DNA of 64,000 nt from Pseudonocardia sp. MH-G8 (GTDB taxonomy: Bacteria; Actinomycetota; Actinomycetes; Mycobacteriales; Pseudonocardiaceae). The notes below the pieces were generated by a model. It worked only from the letters and a program-made list of their open reading frames with translations. It searched no databases and had not been told where the DNA came from. Shown in pieces: positions 49,029-56,607 of the stretch; position 1 is the stretch's first letter; each line of letters opens with the position of its first letter. A program made the translations under genes and the position numbers. Location: positions 518,744 to 582,743 of the forward strand of contig NZ_NKYF01000002.1 of the NCBI RefSeq assembly GCF_002262885.1, in the 5' to 3' direction.

Positions 49029-49347
49029 ATCGTCCTCGCTCCTCGCCGGCTTCCCGGCCCCCGGAAATGCTGCGCACACCCGACCGAATCGGAACGGGTG
49101 TGCTGGTGAGAGATGGGACCCGACGGTACCTGCGGAACTTCGATTCCCCCACCTCTGACTGCTGTCGACTGACTCACAGGACCGATCAGGTAATCGATTC
49201 AGAACAATAGGAAGCGCTTTCCGCGATTGCGGTCCGTGACACCCGTCGGCCACGCGTAGTGACCTTCTCGAACGGGTACTACCGGGTGGCGCCCGCCACC
49301 GCAGCGGGCGTCACGGACCGTGGACCGGACCGCCCGGGGCGCGTAGT
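49029..49347. other. Divergent control region upstream of pckG
   Basis: About 320 bp without a gene. It contains an inverted repeat GCACACCCG/CGGGTGTGC (49074-49103) in what would be the pckG leader, the 8-bp palindrome AAGCGCTT (49212-49219) inside GGAAGCGCTTTCC, reminiscent of LacI/CcpA-family operators, and a short GGTGGC/GCCACC hairpin (49285-49300). Confidence 0.5.
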
Positions 49348-49367
49348 GTTTTGAACACGTTCAAAAC
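49348..49367. promoter_or_regulatory. TetR-type 20-bp palindromic operator
   Basis: GTTTTGAACACGTTCAAAAC has perfect 9-bp arms with a 2-bp centre. It sits 16 bp before the membrane-protein gene that is co-directional with tetR, so it probably mediates repression by that TetR. Confidence 0.8.
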
Positions 49368-49383
49368 CCGGGGGAGGGGCTCG

Positions 49384-49851
49384 ATGGAAGCCGAGATGAC
49401 CCAGTACGTCGCGCTGTTGGCGGTGTCGATCGGCCTGACGTTCCTGGTGGGTCGTCTCCTCGTCCGCGCCGGTGAGCCGTTCCTGCAAGAGGTGTTCCAG
49501 GACAGCAAGGTCACCCGCTCGGTCAACCTGCTGCTCTCGGTCCTGTTCCACCTGATCACGCTCGGCGTCCTGGCGATCATCTCGGTGAGTTCGGTGTCCG
49601 GCGACAACGCGCTGCAGACGTTCGTCGTCAAGCTCGGCGTCGTGCTGCTGACGCTCGGGGTCGCCTACGGCATCTCGATGCTCGTCCTGATCCGCGTCCG
49701 CGAGCGCAGGCGGGCCTCCCAGATCTCGGAGAACGTCCAGGAGCGCCTCGCCGAGCGGGGGATCAGCACCGGGCCGGCGCAGTCCACGCCGCCCGCGGTG
49801 GCACCACCGCCCGGTCGGCCGCAGCGGGGCAGCGAGCCCGGGGCGCAGTAG
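49384..49851 (+). CDS. Small membrane protein, unknown
   Basis: 155 aa from ATG at 49384 (GGGGAGGGG just upstream). Three hydrophobic segments are visible (VALLAVSIGLTFLVGRLLV, LLLSVLFHLITLGVLAII, LGVVLLTLGVAYGISMLVLI), followed by a basic Pro-rich tail. No family recognised. It is followed 13 bp later by tetR, and both lie behind the 49348 palindrome, so it is likely a TetR-regulated membrane component. Confidence 0.8.
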   Translation: MEAEMTQYVALLAVSIGLTFLVGRLLVRAGEPFLQEVFQDSKVTRSVNLLLSVLFHLITLGVLAIISVSSVSGDNALQTFVVKLGVVLLTLGVAYGISMLVLIRVRERRRASQISENVQERLAERGISTGPAQSTPPAVAPPPGRPQRGSEPGAQ

Positions 49852-49864
49852 TGACGGCGGCGCA

Positions 49865-50521
49865 GTGACGGCGGCCCGGCGGCGCACCCGCGAGGCGATC
49901 GTCACCGCCGCGCTGGAGCTGTTCCGGGAGCACGGCTTCGAGGGCACCACGATGCGGGCGGTCGCCGACCGCGCGGGTGTCTCGGTCGGCAACGCCTACT
50001 ACTACTTCTCCTCCAAGGACGAGCTGGTCCAGGGCTTCTACGACCAGATCGTCGCCGACCACCGCGCGCTCGCGCTGCCCGAGCTGGCCGGACGCCGCGA
50101 CCTGGCCGACCGGCTCCGCAGCACGCTGCGGGCGTGGATCACCGTCGCCGAGCCGTACCGGGAGTTCGCCGGGCGCTTCTCCGCGGTGGCCGCCCAGCCC
50201 GGCAACCCGCTCTCGCCGTTCAGCCCCGAGGCCGGTCCGAGCCGCGACGCAGCCGTGGACCTCTACCGCGAGGTGCTCGCCGGATCCCGCACCGAGGTCG
50301 ACCCGCAGCTCGCGCGCGAGCTGCCCGAGCTGCTCTGGCTCTACCACCTCGGCGTCGTCCTGTTCTGGGTGCACGACACCTCGCCCGGCGCCGCTCGCAC
50401 GCAGCTGCTCGTGGACCGGACGGCACCGATGCTCGCCCGGCTCGTGCGGCTCTCGAAGCTGCCCGTGCTGCGCCCCCTGAGCCGCCAAGCGGTCACACTC
50501 CTCGAAGAGCTGCGCACCTGA
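49865..50521 (+). CDS. TetR-family regulator
   Basis: 218 aa from GTG at 49865. An earlier GTG at 49851 is out of frame and soon stops. The helix-turn-helix is clear: REAIVTAALELFREHGFEGT, then AVADRAGVSVGNAYYYFSSK. The C-terminal domain resembles TetR_C_11-type members (YREFAGRFSAVAAQPGNPLS). Second gene of a two-gene unit with the membrane protein; it probably autoregulates through the TTGAAC palindrome at 49348. Confidence 0.88.
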   Translation: MTAARRRTREAIVTAALELFREHGFEGTTMRAVADRAGVSVGNAYYYFSSKDELVQGFYDQIVADHRALALPELAGRRDLADRLRSTLRAWITVAEPYREFAGRFSAVAAQPGNPLSPFSPEAGPSRDAAVDLYREVLAGSRTEVDPQLARELPELLWLYHLGVVLFWVHDTSPGAARTQLLVDRTAPMLARLVRLSKLPVLRPLSRQAVTLLEELRT

Positions 50522-50540
50522 GCCCCACACGGAGGGGCGG

Positions 50541-52082
50541 TCAGGGGTGCTTGCTGCTCAGGCCTGTCACCACCGTCACGGCTACCAGGACCAGTACACC
50601 CGCTCCTACCCAGGCGGTCGTTCCGACCGCGCCCGTGAACGCCGTGCGGGCCGAATCCAGCAGTTCCGCCGCCGGCGCGCCGGTCAGGCGCTGCGCCGTG
50701 TCGACGGCGCCGCCGAGCGTCTCGCGTGCGCCTGCGGCGTAGGTCGGTCCGACGCTGCCCGGCACCTCCACGCCGGCCCGGTACGCGGCCGACAGCACGC
50801 TGCCGAGCACGGCCGTGCCGAGCACCGCGCCGATCTCGTAGGCCGTCTCGGACACCGCGGACGCCGATCCGGCCCGGTCGGGCGGCGCAGCGGCGAGGAT
50901 GGCGTCGTTCGTGATCGTCTCCGACAGCCCGACCCCGGCTCCGACCAGCACGCTCGCCACCAGCAGCACGGCGACGTCGGGCCCGGCGCCCAGCAGGGTG
51001 CAGAGCAGGTACCCGGATGCCGCGAGCAGCAGACCCACCGGCACGAGCACCCGCAGCGGGAACTTCCGGCCCAGCTGCGCGGCGGCCAGGCCGGCCACCA
51101 TCGTCACCAGGAACCCCGGCACCAGCACGAGGCCGGCGTCCACCGGCGCGAGGCCCCGCACGAGCACGAGGTGCTGCGCGGAGAAGAACAGCAGCCCGGT
51201 GAGGGCGAACATCGTGGTGGCGTTGGCCAGCGCGGAGAGCCGCAGCACCGGCGAGGCGAACAGCGTGACGTCGAGCAGCGGCTCCTCGCCCGCGGCGCGG
51301 CGGGCCCGGGCGCGGCGCACGAACAGCACGCCCGCCACGACCGCGACGAGCAGCGCCGGCACGGTGGTCCCCGTCAGGCCGTCGTGCGCGACGAGCTTCA
51401 CGGCCAGCACCGCCGGCACCATCGTCAGCAGCGACAGCAGCACGCCCAAGGGGTCGAAGCGCCCCGGATCCGGCCGGCGCGACTCGGGCAGCACGGTGGG
51501 CACGAGCACGAGCATCACCAGCATCACCGGCACGTTGACCAGGAACACCGAGCCCCACCAGAAGTGCTGCAGCAGCAGCCCTCCGACGATCGGGCCGAGC
51601 GCGGAGCCGGCGGCGAAGCCCGTGGCCCAGACCGCGACGGCGAGCCGGCGCTGGTTGCGGTCGCGGAAGAGCGTGCGCAGCAACGCGAGCGTGGCCGGCA
51701 TCAGCATCGCGCCGAAGAACCCGAGCAGGGCACGCGCGGCCACGAGGTGCGCCGCGTCGGTGGCGAAGGACGCGAGGAGCGAGACCGCGCCGAATCCCGC
51801 CGTGCCGATCAGCAGCGTGCGGCGGCGGCCGATGCGATCCCCGAGCGTCCCCATGGTGACCAGGAGCCCCGCCAGCACGAGCGGGTAGACGTCCACCAGC
51901 CACAACAGTTGCGCCGCCGACGGCGAGAGCGCCGCGCTGATCGCCGGGAGCGCGAACCCGAGCACGGTGTTGTCGATCGTGACGAGCAGCGTGGGCAGGA
52001 GCAGCGCAGCGAGCCCGACCCACTCGCGGCGGCCGGCGCGAGCGGGAGCGGGCGAGGCGGGACGCTGGGCGGTGACGGTCAC
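50541..52082 (-). CDS. DHA2-family MFS drug transporter (EmrB/QacA type)
   Basis: 513 aa from GTG at 52082, with about 14 transmembrane segments. Motif A is LGDRIGRRRTLLIGT. The N-terminal LLPTLLVTIDNTVLGFALPA and motif C region GFAAGSALGPIVGGLLLQHF are typical of DHA2 multidrug/proton antiporters. Divergent from a TetR gene over a perfect palindrome, the standard layout for a repressed drug exporter. Substrates unknown. Confidence 0.93.
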   Translation of the reverse strand: MTVTAQRPASPAPARAGRREWVGLAALLLPTLLVTIDNTVLGFALPAISAALSPSAAQLLWLVDVYPLVLAGLLVTMGTLGDRIGRRRTLLIGTAGFGAVSLLASFATDAAHLVAARALLGFFGAMLMPATLALLRTLFRDRNQRRLAVAVWATGFAAGSALGPIVGGLLLQHFWWGSVFLVNVPVMLVMLVLVPTVLPESRRPDPGRFDPLGVLLSLLTMVPAVLAVKLVAHDGLTGTTVPALLVAVVAGVLFVRRARARRAAGEEPLLDVTLFASPVLRLSALANATTMFALTGLLFFSAQHLVLVRGLAPVDAGLVLVPGFLVTMVAGLAAAQLGRKFPLRVLVPVGLLLAASGYLLCTLLGAGPDVAVLLVASVLVGAGVGLSETITNDAILAAAPPDRAGSASAVSETAYEIGAVLGTAVLGSVLSAAYRAGVEVPGSVGPTYAAGARETLGGAVDTAQRLTGAPAAELLDSARTAFTGAVGTTAWVGAGVLVLVAVTVVTGLSSKHP

Positions 52083-52106
52083 GGGATCCCTCGGTCGCAG
52101 GTGCTG

Positions 52107-52132
52107 ATCTGTACCGTCTAGACGGTACAGAT
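52107..52132. promoter_or_regulatory. Perfect 26-bp TetR operator
   Basis: The two 13-bp halves (52107-52119 and 52120-52132) are exact reverse complements, centred on TACCGTCTAGACGGTA. It lies between the divergent MFS and tetR genes and fits a QacR/TetR-type site regulating both. Confidence 0.9.
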
Positions 52133-52178
52133 TCCCTGGTCATTCCCGGTGGTGGCGAGCGCCACCTAGGATCGTCGG

Positions 52179-52727
52179 GTGCCCAACGCCCGCGATCGCG
52201 TGCTCGACGCGTACGAGACGCTCCTGATCGACCACGGCGGCGCGGCCGTCACCCTCGACGCCGTGGCCGCGGCGGCCGGCGTGTCGAAGGGGGGCCTGCT
52301 CTACCACTTCGCCTCGAAGGAGGCCCTCTCCACCGGGCTGCTCGACCGGCTGCGGGACCGCAGCGCTGCCGACGCCGAGGCGATCCGCACCGCGCCCGAG
52401 GGGGCCGTCGCCTACTACGTCCGGACGTCCGCGCCGGGCGGCGCCGCGCCGGGCGGCCTCACCCGCACCTACCTCGCCGTGCTCCGGCTCGCCGACGGCA
52501 CCGCGGCAGGCCAGGCGGTCCGCGACGCCCTCGCCGTGGTGGATGCCGACGGCTACGCCGCCCTGCGCGACGAGCTGCACGACCCGGTGCTGGCCTGGCT
52601 GGCGCAGCTCGTCGGCGACGGGCTCTACCTGCGCACGCTCACCGGCACCCCGCTGCCACCCGACCTGGGCGTGCAGGAGCTGCTGGAGCGCATGCGCCGG
52701 TACGCCCCCACCGACCCGCAGACCTGA
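52179..52727 (+). CDS. TetR-family repressor of the divergent MFS exporter
   Basis: 182 aa from GTG at 52179. The N-terminal DNA-binding domain reads ARDRVLDAYETLLIDHGGAA, then AVAAAAGVSKGGLLYHFASK. The C-terminal part (LLDRLRDRSAADAEAIRTAP) is of the TetR_C_37-like type by eye. Its position across a perfect palindrome from the exporter makes it the likely drug-responsive repressor. Confidence 0.9.
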   Translation: MPNARDRVLDAYETLLIDHGGAAVTLDAVAAAAGVSKGGLLYHFASKEALSTGLLDRLRDRSAADAEAIRTAPEGAVAYYVRTSAPGGAAPGGLTRTYLAVLRLADGTAAGQAVRDALAVVDADGYAALRDELHDPVLAWLAQLVGDGLYLRTLTGTPLPPDLGVQELLERMRRYAPTDPQT

Positions 52728-52769
52728 CCGCACGTCCGCTGATCCGAAAATGGGGTCGGGGACGGGCGA

Positions 52770-52796
52770 TGTCACAGCGCGGCGCCCCGCATCGTC
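52770..52796 (+). promoter_or_regulatory. ECF41-type promoter
   Basis: TGTCACA (52770-52776), 16-bp spacer, CGTC (52793-52796) matches the known ECF41 target promoter (TGTCACA...CGTC). It stands directly before the sigma gene, so the sigma factor should activate its own transcription. The first GTG follows CGTC by 8 bp, so the transcript may be leaderless. Confidence 0.85.
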
Positions 52797-52804
52797 CTGG
52801 TGGC

Positions 52805-53719
52805 GTGCAGGAACTCTCGGAGGCACGGCTCCTCACGGAGTACCAGCTGGCGCGGGGCCGGCTCGTCGCCATCGCCCACGGCATCCTGGGCGACCTCGGC
52901 GAGGCCGAGGACGTGGTGCAGGAGGCGTGGCTGCGGCTGCGGCGCACGGCCGCCACGGACGCGATCGAGTCGGTGACCGGTTGGCTGGTCGTCACCACCT
53001 CGCGACTCGCGCTCGACGCCGTGGGCTCGGCCCGCAGGCGCCGCGAGACCTACGTGGGGCCCTGGCTGCCGGAGCCGATCGTCACGTTCGACCCGGTCGG
53101 CGCGCCCCCTCCGGGTGACCCGGCGGACCGCGTCACCCTGGTGGAGGCGGTCAGCACCGCGGTCCTCGTGGTGCTCGAGACGCTGACGCCCGCCGAGCGC
53201 ACCGCGTTCGTCCTCCACGACGTGTTCGGCATGCCGTTCGGCGAGGTCGCCGACATCGTGGGCCGCACACCGTCCGCGGTCCGGCAGCTGGCCGCACGCG
53301 CCCGCAGGCACGTGCGCGAGGGCGCCCCGCGCTTCGACGCCGACCCGCAGCGACACCGCGAGGTCGTCGCCGCCTTCACCGCGGCGATGGAGGACGGCGA
53401 CGTCCACGGGCTGCTGCACCTGCTCGACCCCGACGTCGTGCTGCACAGCGACGGCGGCGGACGCGTGCGCGCGGCGCGCAAGCCCGTGCACGGCGCCGAC
53501 CGGGTGGCCCGCTTCCTGGCCGGCATCCAGCGCAAGCGTTCCTACCGGCCGTGGCCCGCGCGGATCAACGCGGGCCCCGGCGTGGTGCTCAGCCGGGACG
53601 GCAGGCCCGTGGCGGCCGTCTCGCTCACCGTCGTCGACGGGCGGGTCGCCCGCGTCGACATGGTGATCAACCCCGACAAGCTGGCGCGCACCGGCGCGCC
53701 GTGGAAGGACAACCCGTGA
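52805..53719 (+). CDS. ECF41-type sigma factor with SnoaL-like C-terminal extension
   Basis: 304 aa from GTG at 52805. The ATG at 52769 is rejected because it lies within the -35 element. Sigma region 2 (LVAIAHGILGDLGEAEDVVQ) and region 4 (LTPAERTAFVLHDVFGMPFG, then RTPSAVRQLAARARRHV) are joined by a linker carrying WLPEP (87-91). The extension has DGGGR and NPDKL (289-293). These three motifs define ECF41, in which the extension itself controls activity instead of an anti-sigma factor. Overlaps the partner gene by GTGA. Confidence 0.93.
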   Translation: MQELSEARLLTEYQLARGRLVAIAHGILGDLGEAEDVVQEAWLRLRRTAATDAIESVTGWLVVTTSRLALDAVGSARRRRETYVGPWLPEPIVTFDPVGAPPPGDPADRVTLVEAVSTAVLVVLETLTPAERTAFVLHDVFGMPFGEVADIVGRTPSAVRQLAARARRHVREGAPRFDADPQRHREVVAAFTAAMEDGDVHGLLHLLDPDVVLHSDGGGRVRAARKPVHGADRVARFLAGIQRKRSYRPWPARINAGPGVVLSRDGRPVAAVSLTVVDGRVARVDMVINPDKLARTGAPWKDNP

Positions 53720-54174
53720 CCACGCGACTGCGCATCACCGAGGTCCAGCCCAAGGCCTACCAGGCCATGCTCGGGCTGGAGAAGTACCTGGCCGACTGCC
53801 CGGTGCCACGTCAGGTGCTGCACCTGCTCAAGCTGCGCGTCAGCCAGATCAACGGCTGCGCGTTCTGCACGGACATGCACGCGTTCGAGCTCAAGGACGA
53901 AGGCGAGACCGACGAGCGGCTGTTCTCGGTGGTGACCTGGCGGGAGGCGCCGTGGTTCACCCCGGCCGAGCGCGCGGCGCTCGCCCTCGCCGAGGAGGCC
54001 ACCCGAATGGGACCGGACGGCGTCTCCGACCCGACGTGGGCCGAGGCGCAGCAGCACTACGACCCGCCCGCGCTCGCCGCGCTGGTCACGGCGGTCGCCG
54101 CGATCACCGCCTGGAACGTCATCAACGTGGCCGTCCGGACCACGCCGGGCCTGCTGCGCACGGCCGCCGCGTAG
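53716..54174 (+). CDS. Carboxymuconolactone-decarboxylase/AhpD-family partner of ECF41
   Basis: 152 aa from GTG at 53716, overlapping the sigma stop. The AhpD fold is shown by LHLLKLRVSQINGCAFCTDM with the CxxC pair and following His, plus WREAPWFTPAERAALALAEE and AWNVINVAVRTTPG. ECF41 sigma genes are typically coupled to a member of the COE group (carboxymuconolactone decarboxylase, oxidoreductase or epimerase). This is the decarboxylase-type version. Biochemical role unknown. Confidence 0.9.
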   Translation: MTTRLRITEVQPKAYQAMLGLEKYLADCPVPRQVLHLLKLRVSQINGCAFCTDMHAFELKDEGETDERLFSVVTWREAPWFTPAERAALALAEEATRMGPDGVSDPTWAEAQQHYDPPALAALVTAVAAITAWNVINVAVRTTPGLLRTAAA

Positions 54175-54178
54175 GGGT

Positions 54179-54200
54179 ACCGGCGGGGATGCCCGCCGGT
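54179..54200. terminator. Stem-loop between convergent genes
   Basis: Perfect 9-bp arms ACCGGCGGG/CCCGCCGGT (54179-54187, 54192-54200) with a 4-nt GATG loop, 4 bp past the decarboxylase stop. Confidence 0.7.
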
Positions 54201-54212
54201 CGGCGCCTCGCG

Positions 54213-55097
54213 CTACCGCGGCGCCAACAACGGGACGGCCGGGCGCAGCCACTGCATCTCGAGGCACTCCTGCACCACCCGGGCGAAGAGCCACAGCTCG
54301 ACGCGCCCGGCGTCCAGGCCGGCCAGGCCGGCCATCCGCCGGGCGAGCCCGCGCGGGTCGGCGAGCAGCCGATCGCGGCAGTTCAGCATGTGCTGCAGCA
54401 CGTCGTAGGCCGGGTCGCCGACGTAGGGCTTGGGGTCGATCACCAGCCAGGGCGCCCGTTCCGCGGAGAGCACGTTGTCCGCGTGCAGGTCGGTGACCAG
54501 CAGCCGCGCCGCGACGTCCTCGCGGGGCAGGCCGCGGAACAGTTCCATACCGGCGCGCGCGAGCCCGGGGTCGAGCGCGTCCGGCTCGGCGGCGTGGGCG
54601 CGGTCGAACCCGGCCGCCCACTCGTCGCACATCGAGCTGAGCGGGCGGAACGGGTTGTCCGCAGGCGGCTCGCGCCACAGCTGCGCCAGCACGCCTGCCA
54701 CCACCTCGTCCTGCTCGGGCTCGGTCCGCGCCTGCTTCAGCGTGGTGCCGGGCCGGCAGCGCTCGAGCAGCAGGGCGGTGGTCGGGCCGTCCTCGTGCAC
54801 GGCGTGGACCCGCACCGCGCCGCGCCCGTCCCAGAACCGCAGCCCGTGCGCCTCGTCGCGGCTCTCGTAGTGGGTCCACCCGACCTTCAGCACGAGTTCG
54901 CGGCCGGAGTCGTCGCGCGCGGGCGCCACCCACGACGCCGAGCCACCGGGCTGGAACGGCGGCCCGACCGTGAGCGACCAGCGCGCGGTGAGCGCCCCGA
55001 CGACGTCCGGCAGCCGAGCGAGCCACTCCGTGCGCTCCGGCGTCCCCTCCTGCGCGACGGTCTCGACGAGCGTGATGGGCAACGGGAAGGACTGCAC
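54213..55097 (-). CDS. APH(6)/hydroxyurea-type antibiotic phosphotransferase
   Basis: 294 aa from GTG at 55097. The pattern fits the aminoglycoside/hydroxyurea resistance kinase family (APH_6_hur): WVAPARDDSGRELVLKVGWT (ATP-binding Lys), LLLERCRPGTTL, the catalytic VTDLHADNVLSAER and the metal-binding LVIDPKPYVGDPAYD. Enzymes of this family inactivate streptomycin or hydroxyurea, but chromosomal actinobacterial members are often untested. A resistance phenotype is only inferred. Divergent from the methyltransferase gene. Confidence 0.85.
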   Translation of the reverse strand: MQSFPLPITLVETVAQEGTPERTEWLARLPDVVGALTARWSLTVGPPFQPGGSASWVAPARDDSGRELVLKVGWTHYESRDEAHGLRFWDGRGAVRVHAVHEDGPTTALLLERCRPGTTLKQARTEPEQDEVVAGVLAQLWREPPADNPFRPLSSMCDEWAAGFDRAHAAEPDALDPGLARAGMELFRGLPREDVAARLLVTDLHADNVLSAERAPWLVIDPKPYVGDPAYDVLQHMLNCRDRLLADPRGLARRMAGLAGLDAGRVELWLFARVVQECLEMQWLRPAVPLLAPR

Positions 55098-55163
55098 ACC
55101 GCCATCCTGCCGACGCCGCCAATCGGATTGCCGGGACGGCGGGCCGCTCGCCACGATCCCCGC

Positions 55164-55955
55164 ATGCTGCGCCCGCCGATCCCCGACATCCACGCCTTCT
55201 ACGCCGAGCACTACGTCGAGGACGACCGGCTGCACACCACCGCGCACGGCCGGCTGGAGTACGAGCGCACGCGGGAGCTGCTGCGCCGCTACCTGCCGAA
55301 CCCGCCCGCCCGGGTGCTCGACGTCGGCGGCGCCACCGGTGTGCACGCCCGCTGGCTCGCCGCGGACGGCTACGCGGTGCACGTCGTCGACCTGGTGCCC
55401 GAGCACGTCGCGGTCGCCGCCGCGCTGCCCGGCGTCACGGCCGCCGTCGGCGACGCCCGGCAGCTCGCAGAGCCCGATGCGCACGCCGACGCCACGCTGC
55501 TGCTCGGGCCGCTCTACCACCTCGTGGACCGGGCCGAGCGCGTGCGCGCCCTGCGCGAGGCCGCGCGCGTCACGGTGCCGGGCGGGCTCGTCGCCGCGGC
55601 GGTGATCAGCCGGCACTCCGTGATCCTCGAGATGGCCGCGCGGGCCCGGATCGACGACACGACCGAACCGCTGCTGCGGGAGATCACCGACACCGGCCAC
55701 CACGACCCCCGGCTCGGCTTCACCACGGCCTACCTGCACCGGGCCGACGAACTGGCCGACGAGATGCGCGAGGCGGGGCTGCGGGAGGTGGGCGTCCACG
55801 GCGTCGAGGGTCCGCTGGGCTCGGTGCTGCGGGCCCTCGAGGACGGACCGGCGGCGGACCGGCTACCGGCGGCCCTCCGCGCCGCGCGGCTGCTGGAGGA
55901 CGACCCTGCGCTCCTCGCGGCCAGCGCACACCTGCTCGGCATCGCCCGCGCCTGA
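55164..55955 (+). CDS. SAM-dependent methyltransferase (class I)
   Basis: 263 aa from ATG at 55164. The SAM-binding motif I is RVLDVGGATGVHARWLAADG, followed by VHVVDLVPEHV, VGDARQL and TLLLGPLYHLVDRAERVRAL (post-motif typical of Methyltransf_11). The N-terminus DIHAFYAEHYVEDDRL is conserved in actinobacterial homologues. Substrate unknown; small molecule likely. The GAGTCGGGG repeat region follows. Confidence 0.85.
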   Translation: MLRPPIPDIHAFYAEHYVEDDRLHTTAHGRLEYERTRELLRRYLPNPPARVLDVGGATGVHARWLAADGYAVHVVDLVPEHVAVAAALPGVTAAVGDARQLAEPDAHADATLLLGPLYHLVDRAERVRALREAARVTVPGGLVAAAVISRHSVILEMAARARIDDTTEPLLREITDTGHHDPRLGFTTAYLHRADELADEMREAGLREVGVHGVEGPLGSVLRALEDGPAADRLPAALRAARLLEDDPALLAASAHLLGIARA

Positions 55956-56020
55956 GCTGCCGGCCCGCTCACACCGGGCAGCGCGCGTGCACCGGGCCCG
56001 CGACACGCGTGCACCCACAC

Positions 56021-56085
56021 CGCGACTCGCGGAGTTGGGGGGCGGCGCCCCTCCGCGAGTCGGGGTCCGAGTGCGTGCGAGTCGC
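56021..56085. repeat. GAGTCGGGG palindromic repeat, copy 2
   Basis: Arms CGCGACTCGCGGAG (56021-56034) and CTCCGCGAGTCGGGG (56051-56065) pair over at least 12 bp, and an extra GCGAGTCGC lies at 56077-56085. It sits between the converging methyltransferase and 98-aa hypothetical genes. Confidence 0.75.
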
Positions 56086-56100
56086 TGGCGCGGTGCGGGC

Positions 56101-56397
56101 TCAGCGGCCGGAGACCACTGCCTCCCGGGCGATCACCGGCAGCGGGATGGGCAGCCGGTGGACCGTGACGTTCCAGTACCGGGTCTCGGGATCGCCGGCC
56201 CGCCAGGCGTTGGCCAAGCGGGCGGTGACGTCGGCGTCCGTACGGCGGCGCGGACGCGGCCGCATGCCGCAGCGGCGGCGCACCTCCCGGTCCAGCGCGC
56301 GCCACGCGTCCTCGGCCGTGTTGTGCACGCTGACGGTGGCGGGCTCGTCCGCGTCCCCGACGAGCAGGGTGTAAGCGCTCACTACCTCGAACGACAC
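56101..56397 (-). CDS. Hypothetical protein
   Basis: 98 aa from GTG at 56397. A longer open frame to 56574 looks non-coding by composition. The sequence begins SFEVVSAYTLLVGDADEPAT and has a basic middle (RPRPRRRTDADVTARLANAW). No family recognised and no membrane segment. Convergent with the methyltransferase, with the repeat between. Confidence 0.5.
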   Translation of the reverse strand: MSFEVVSAYTLLVGDADEPATVSVHNTAEDAWRALDREVRRRCGMRPRPRRRTDADVTARLANAWRAGDPETRYWNVTVHRLPIPLPVIAREAVVSGR

Positions 56398-56607
56398 TCC
56401 TCGCCCCTTCCCGGTCCCACGACCTGGCGACGACGCCTTCGCTCTGTCGGGGTAGTCAACGGCAAAGCGACACCGTCGGGTGCAGGTTGGGGTGACGACG
56501 CGCCGACCGGTGCGCCGACCGGCGGCGAACGGCCCCCTGGCAGTGACCCAGGACACGCCCACCCAACCGATCATCGGTACGGCCGTTCAGCGCTTCGCGG
56601 CGGGCGA

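Noticed and set aside
52769..52804. ATG at 52769 as start of the ECF41 sigma factor
   Set aside because: It overlaps the TGTCACA promoter element, and the extra 12 residues are not part of the family's N-terminus.
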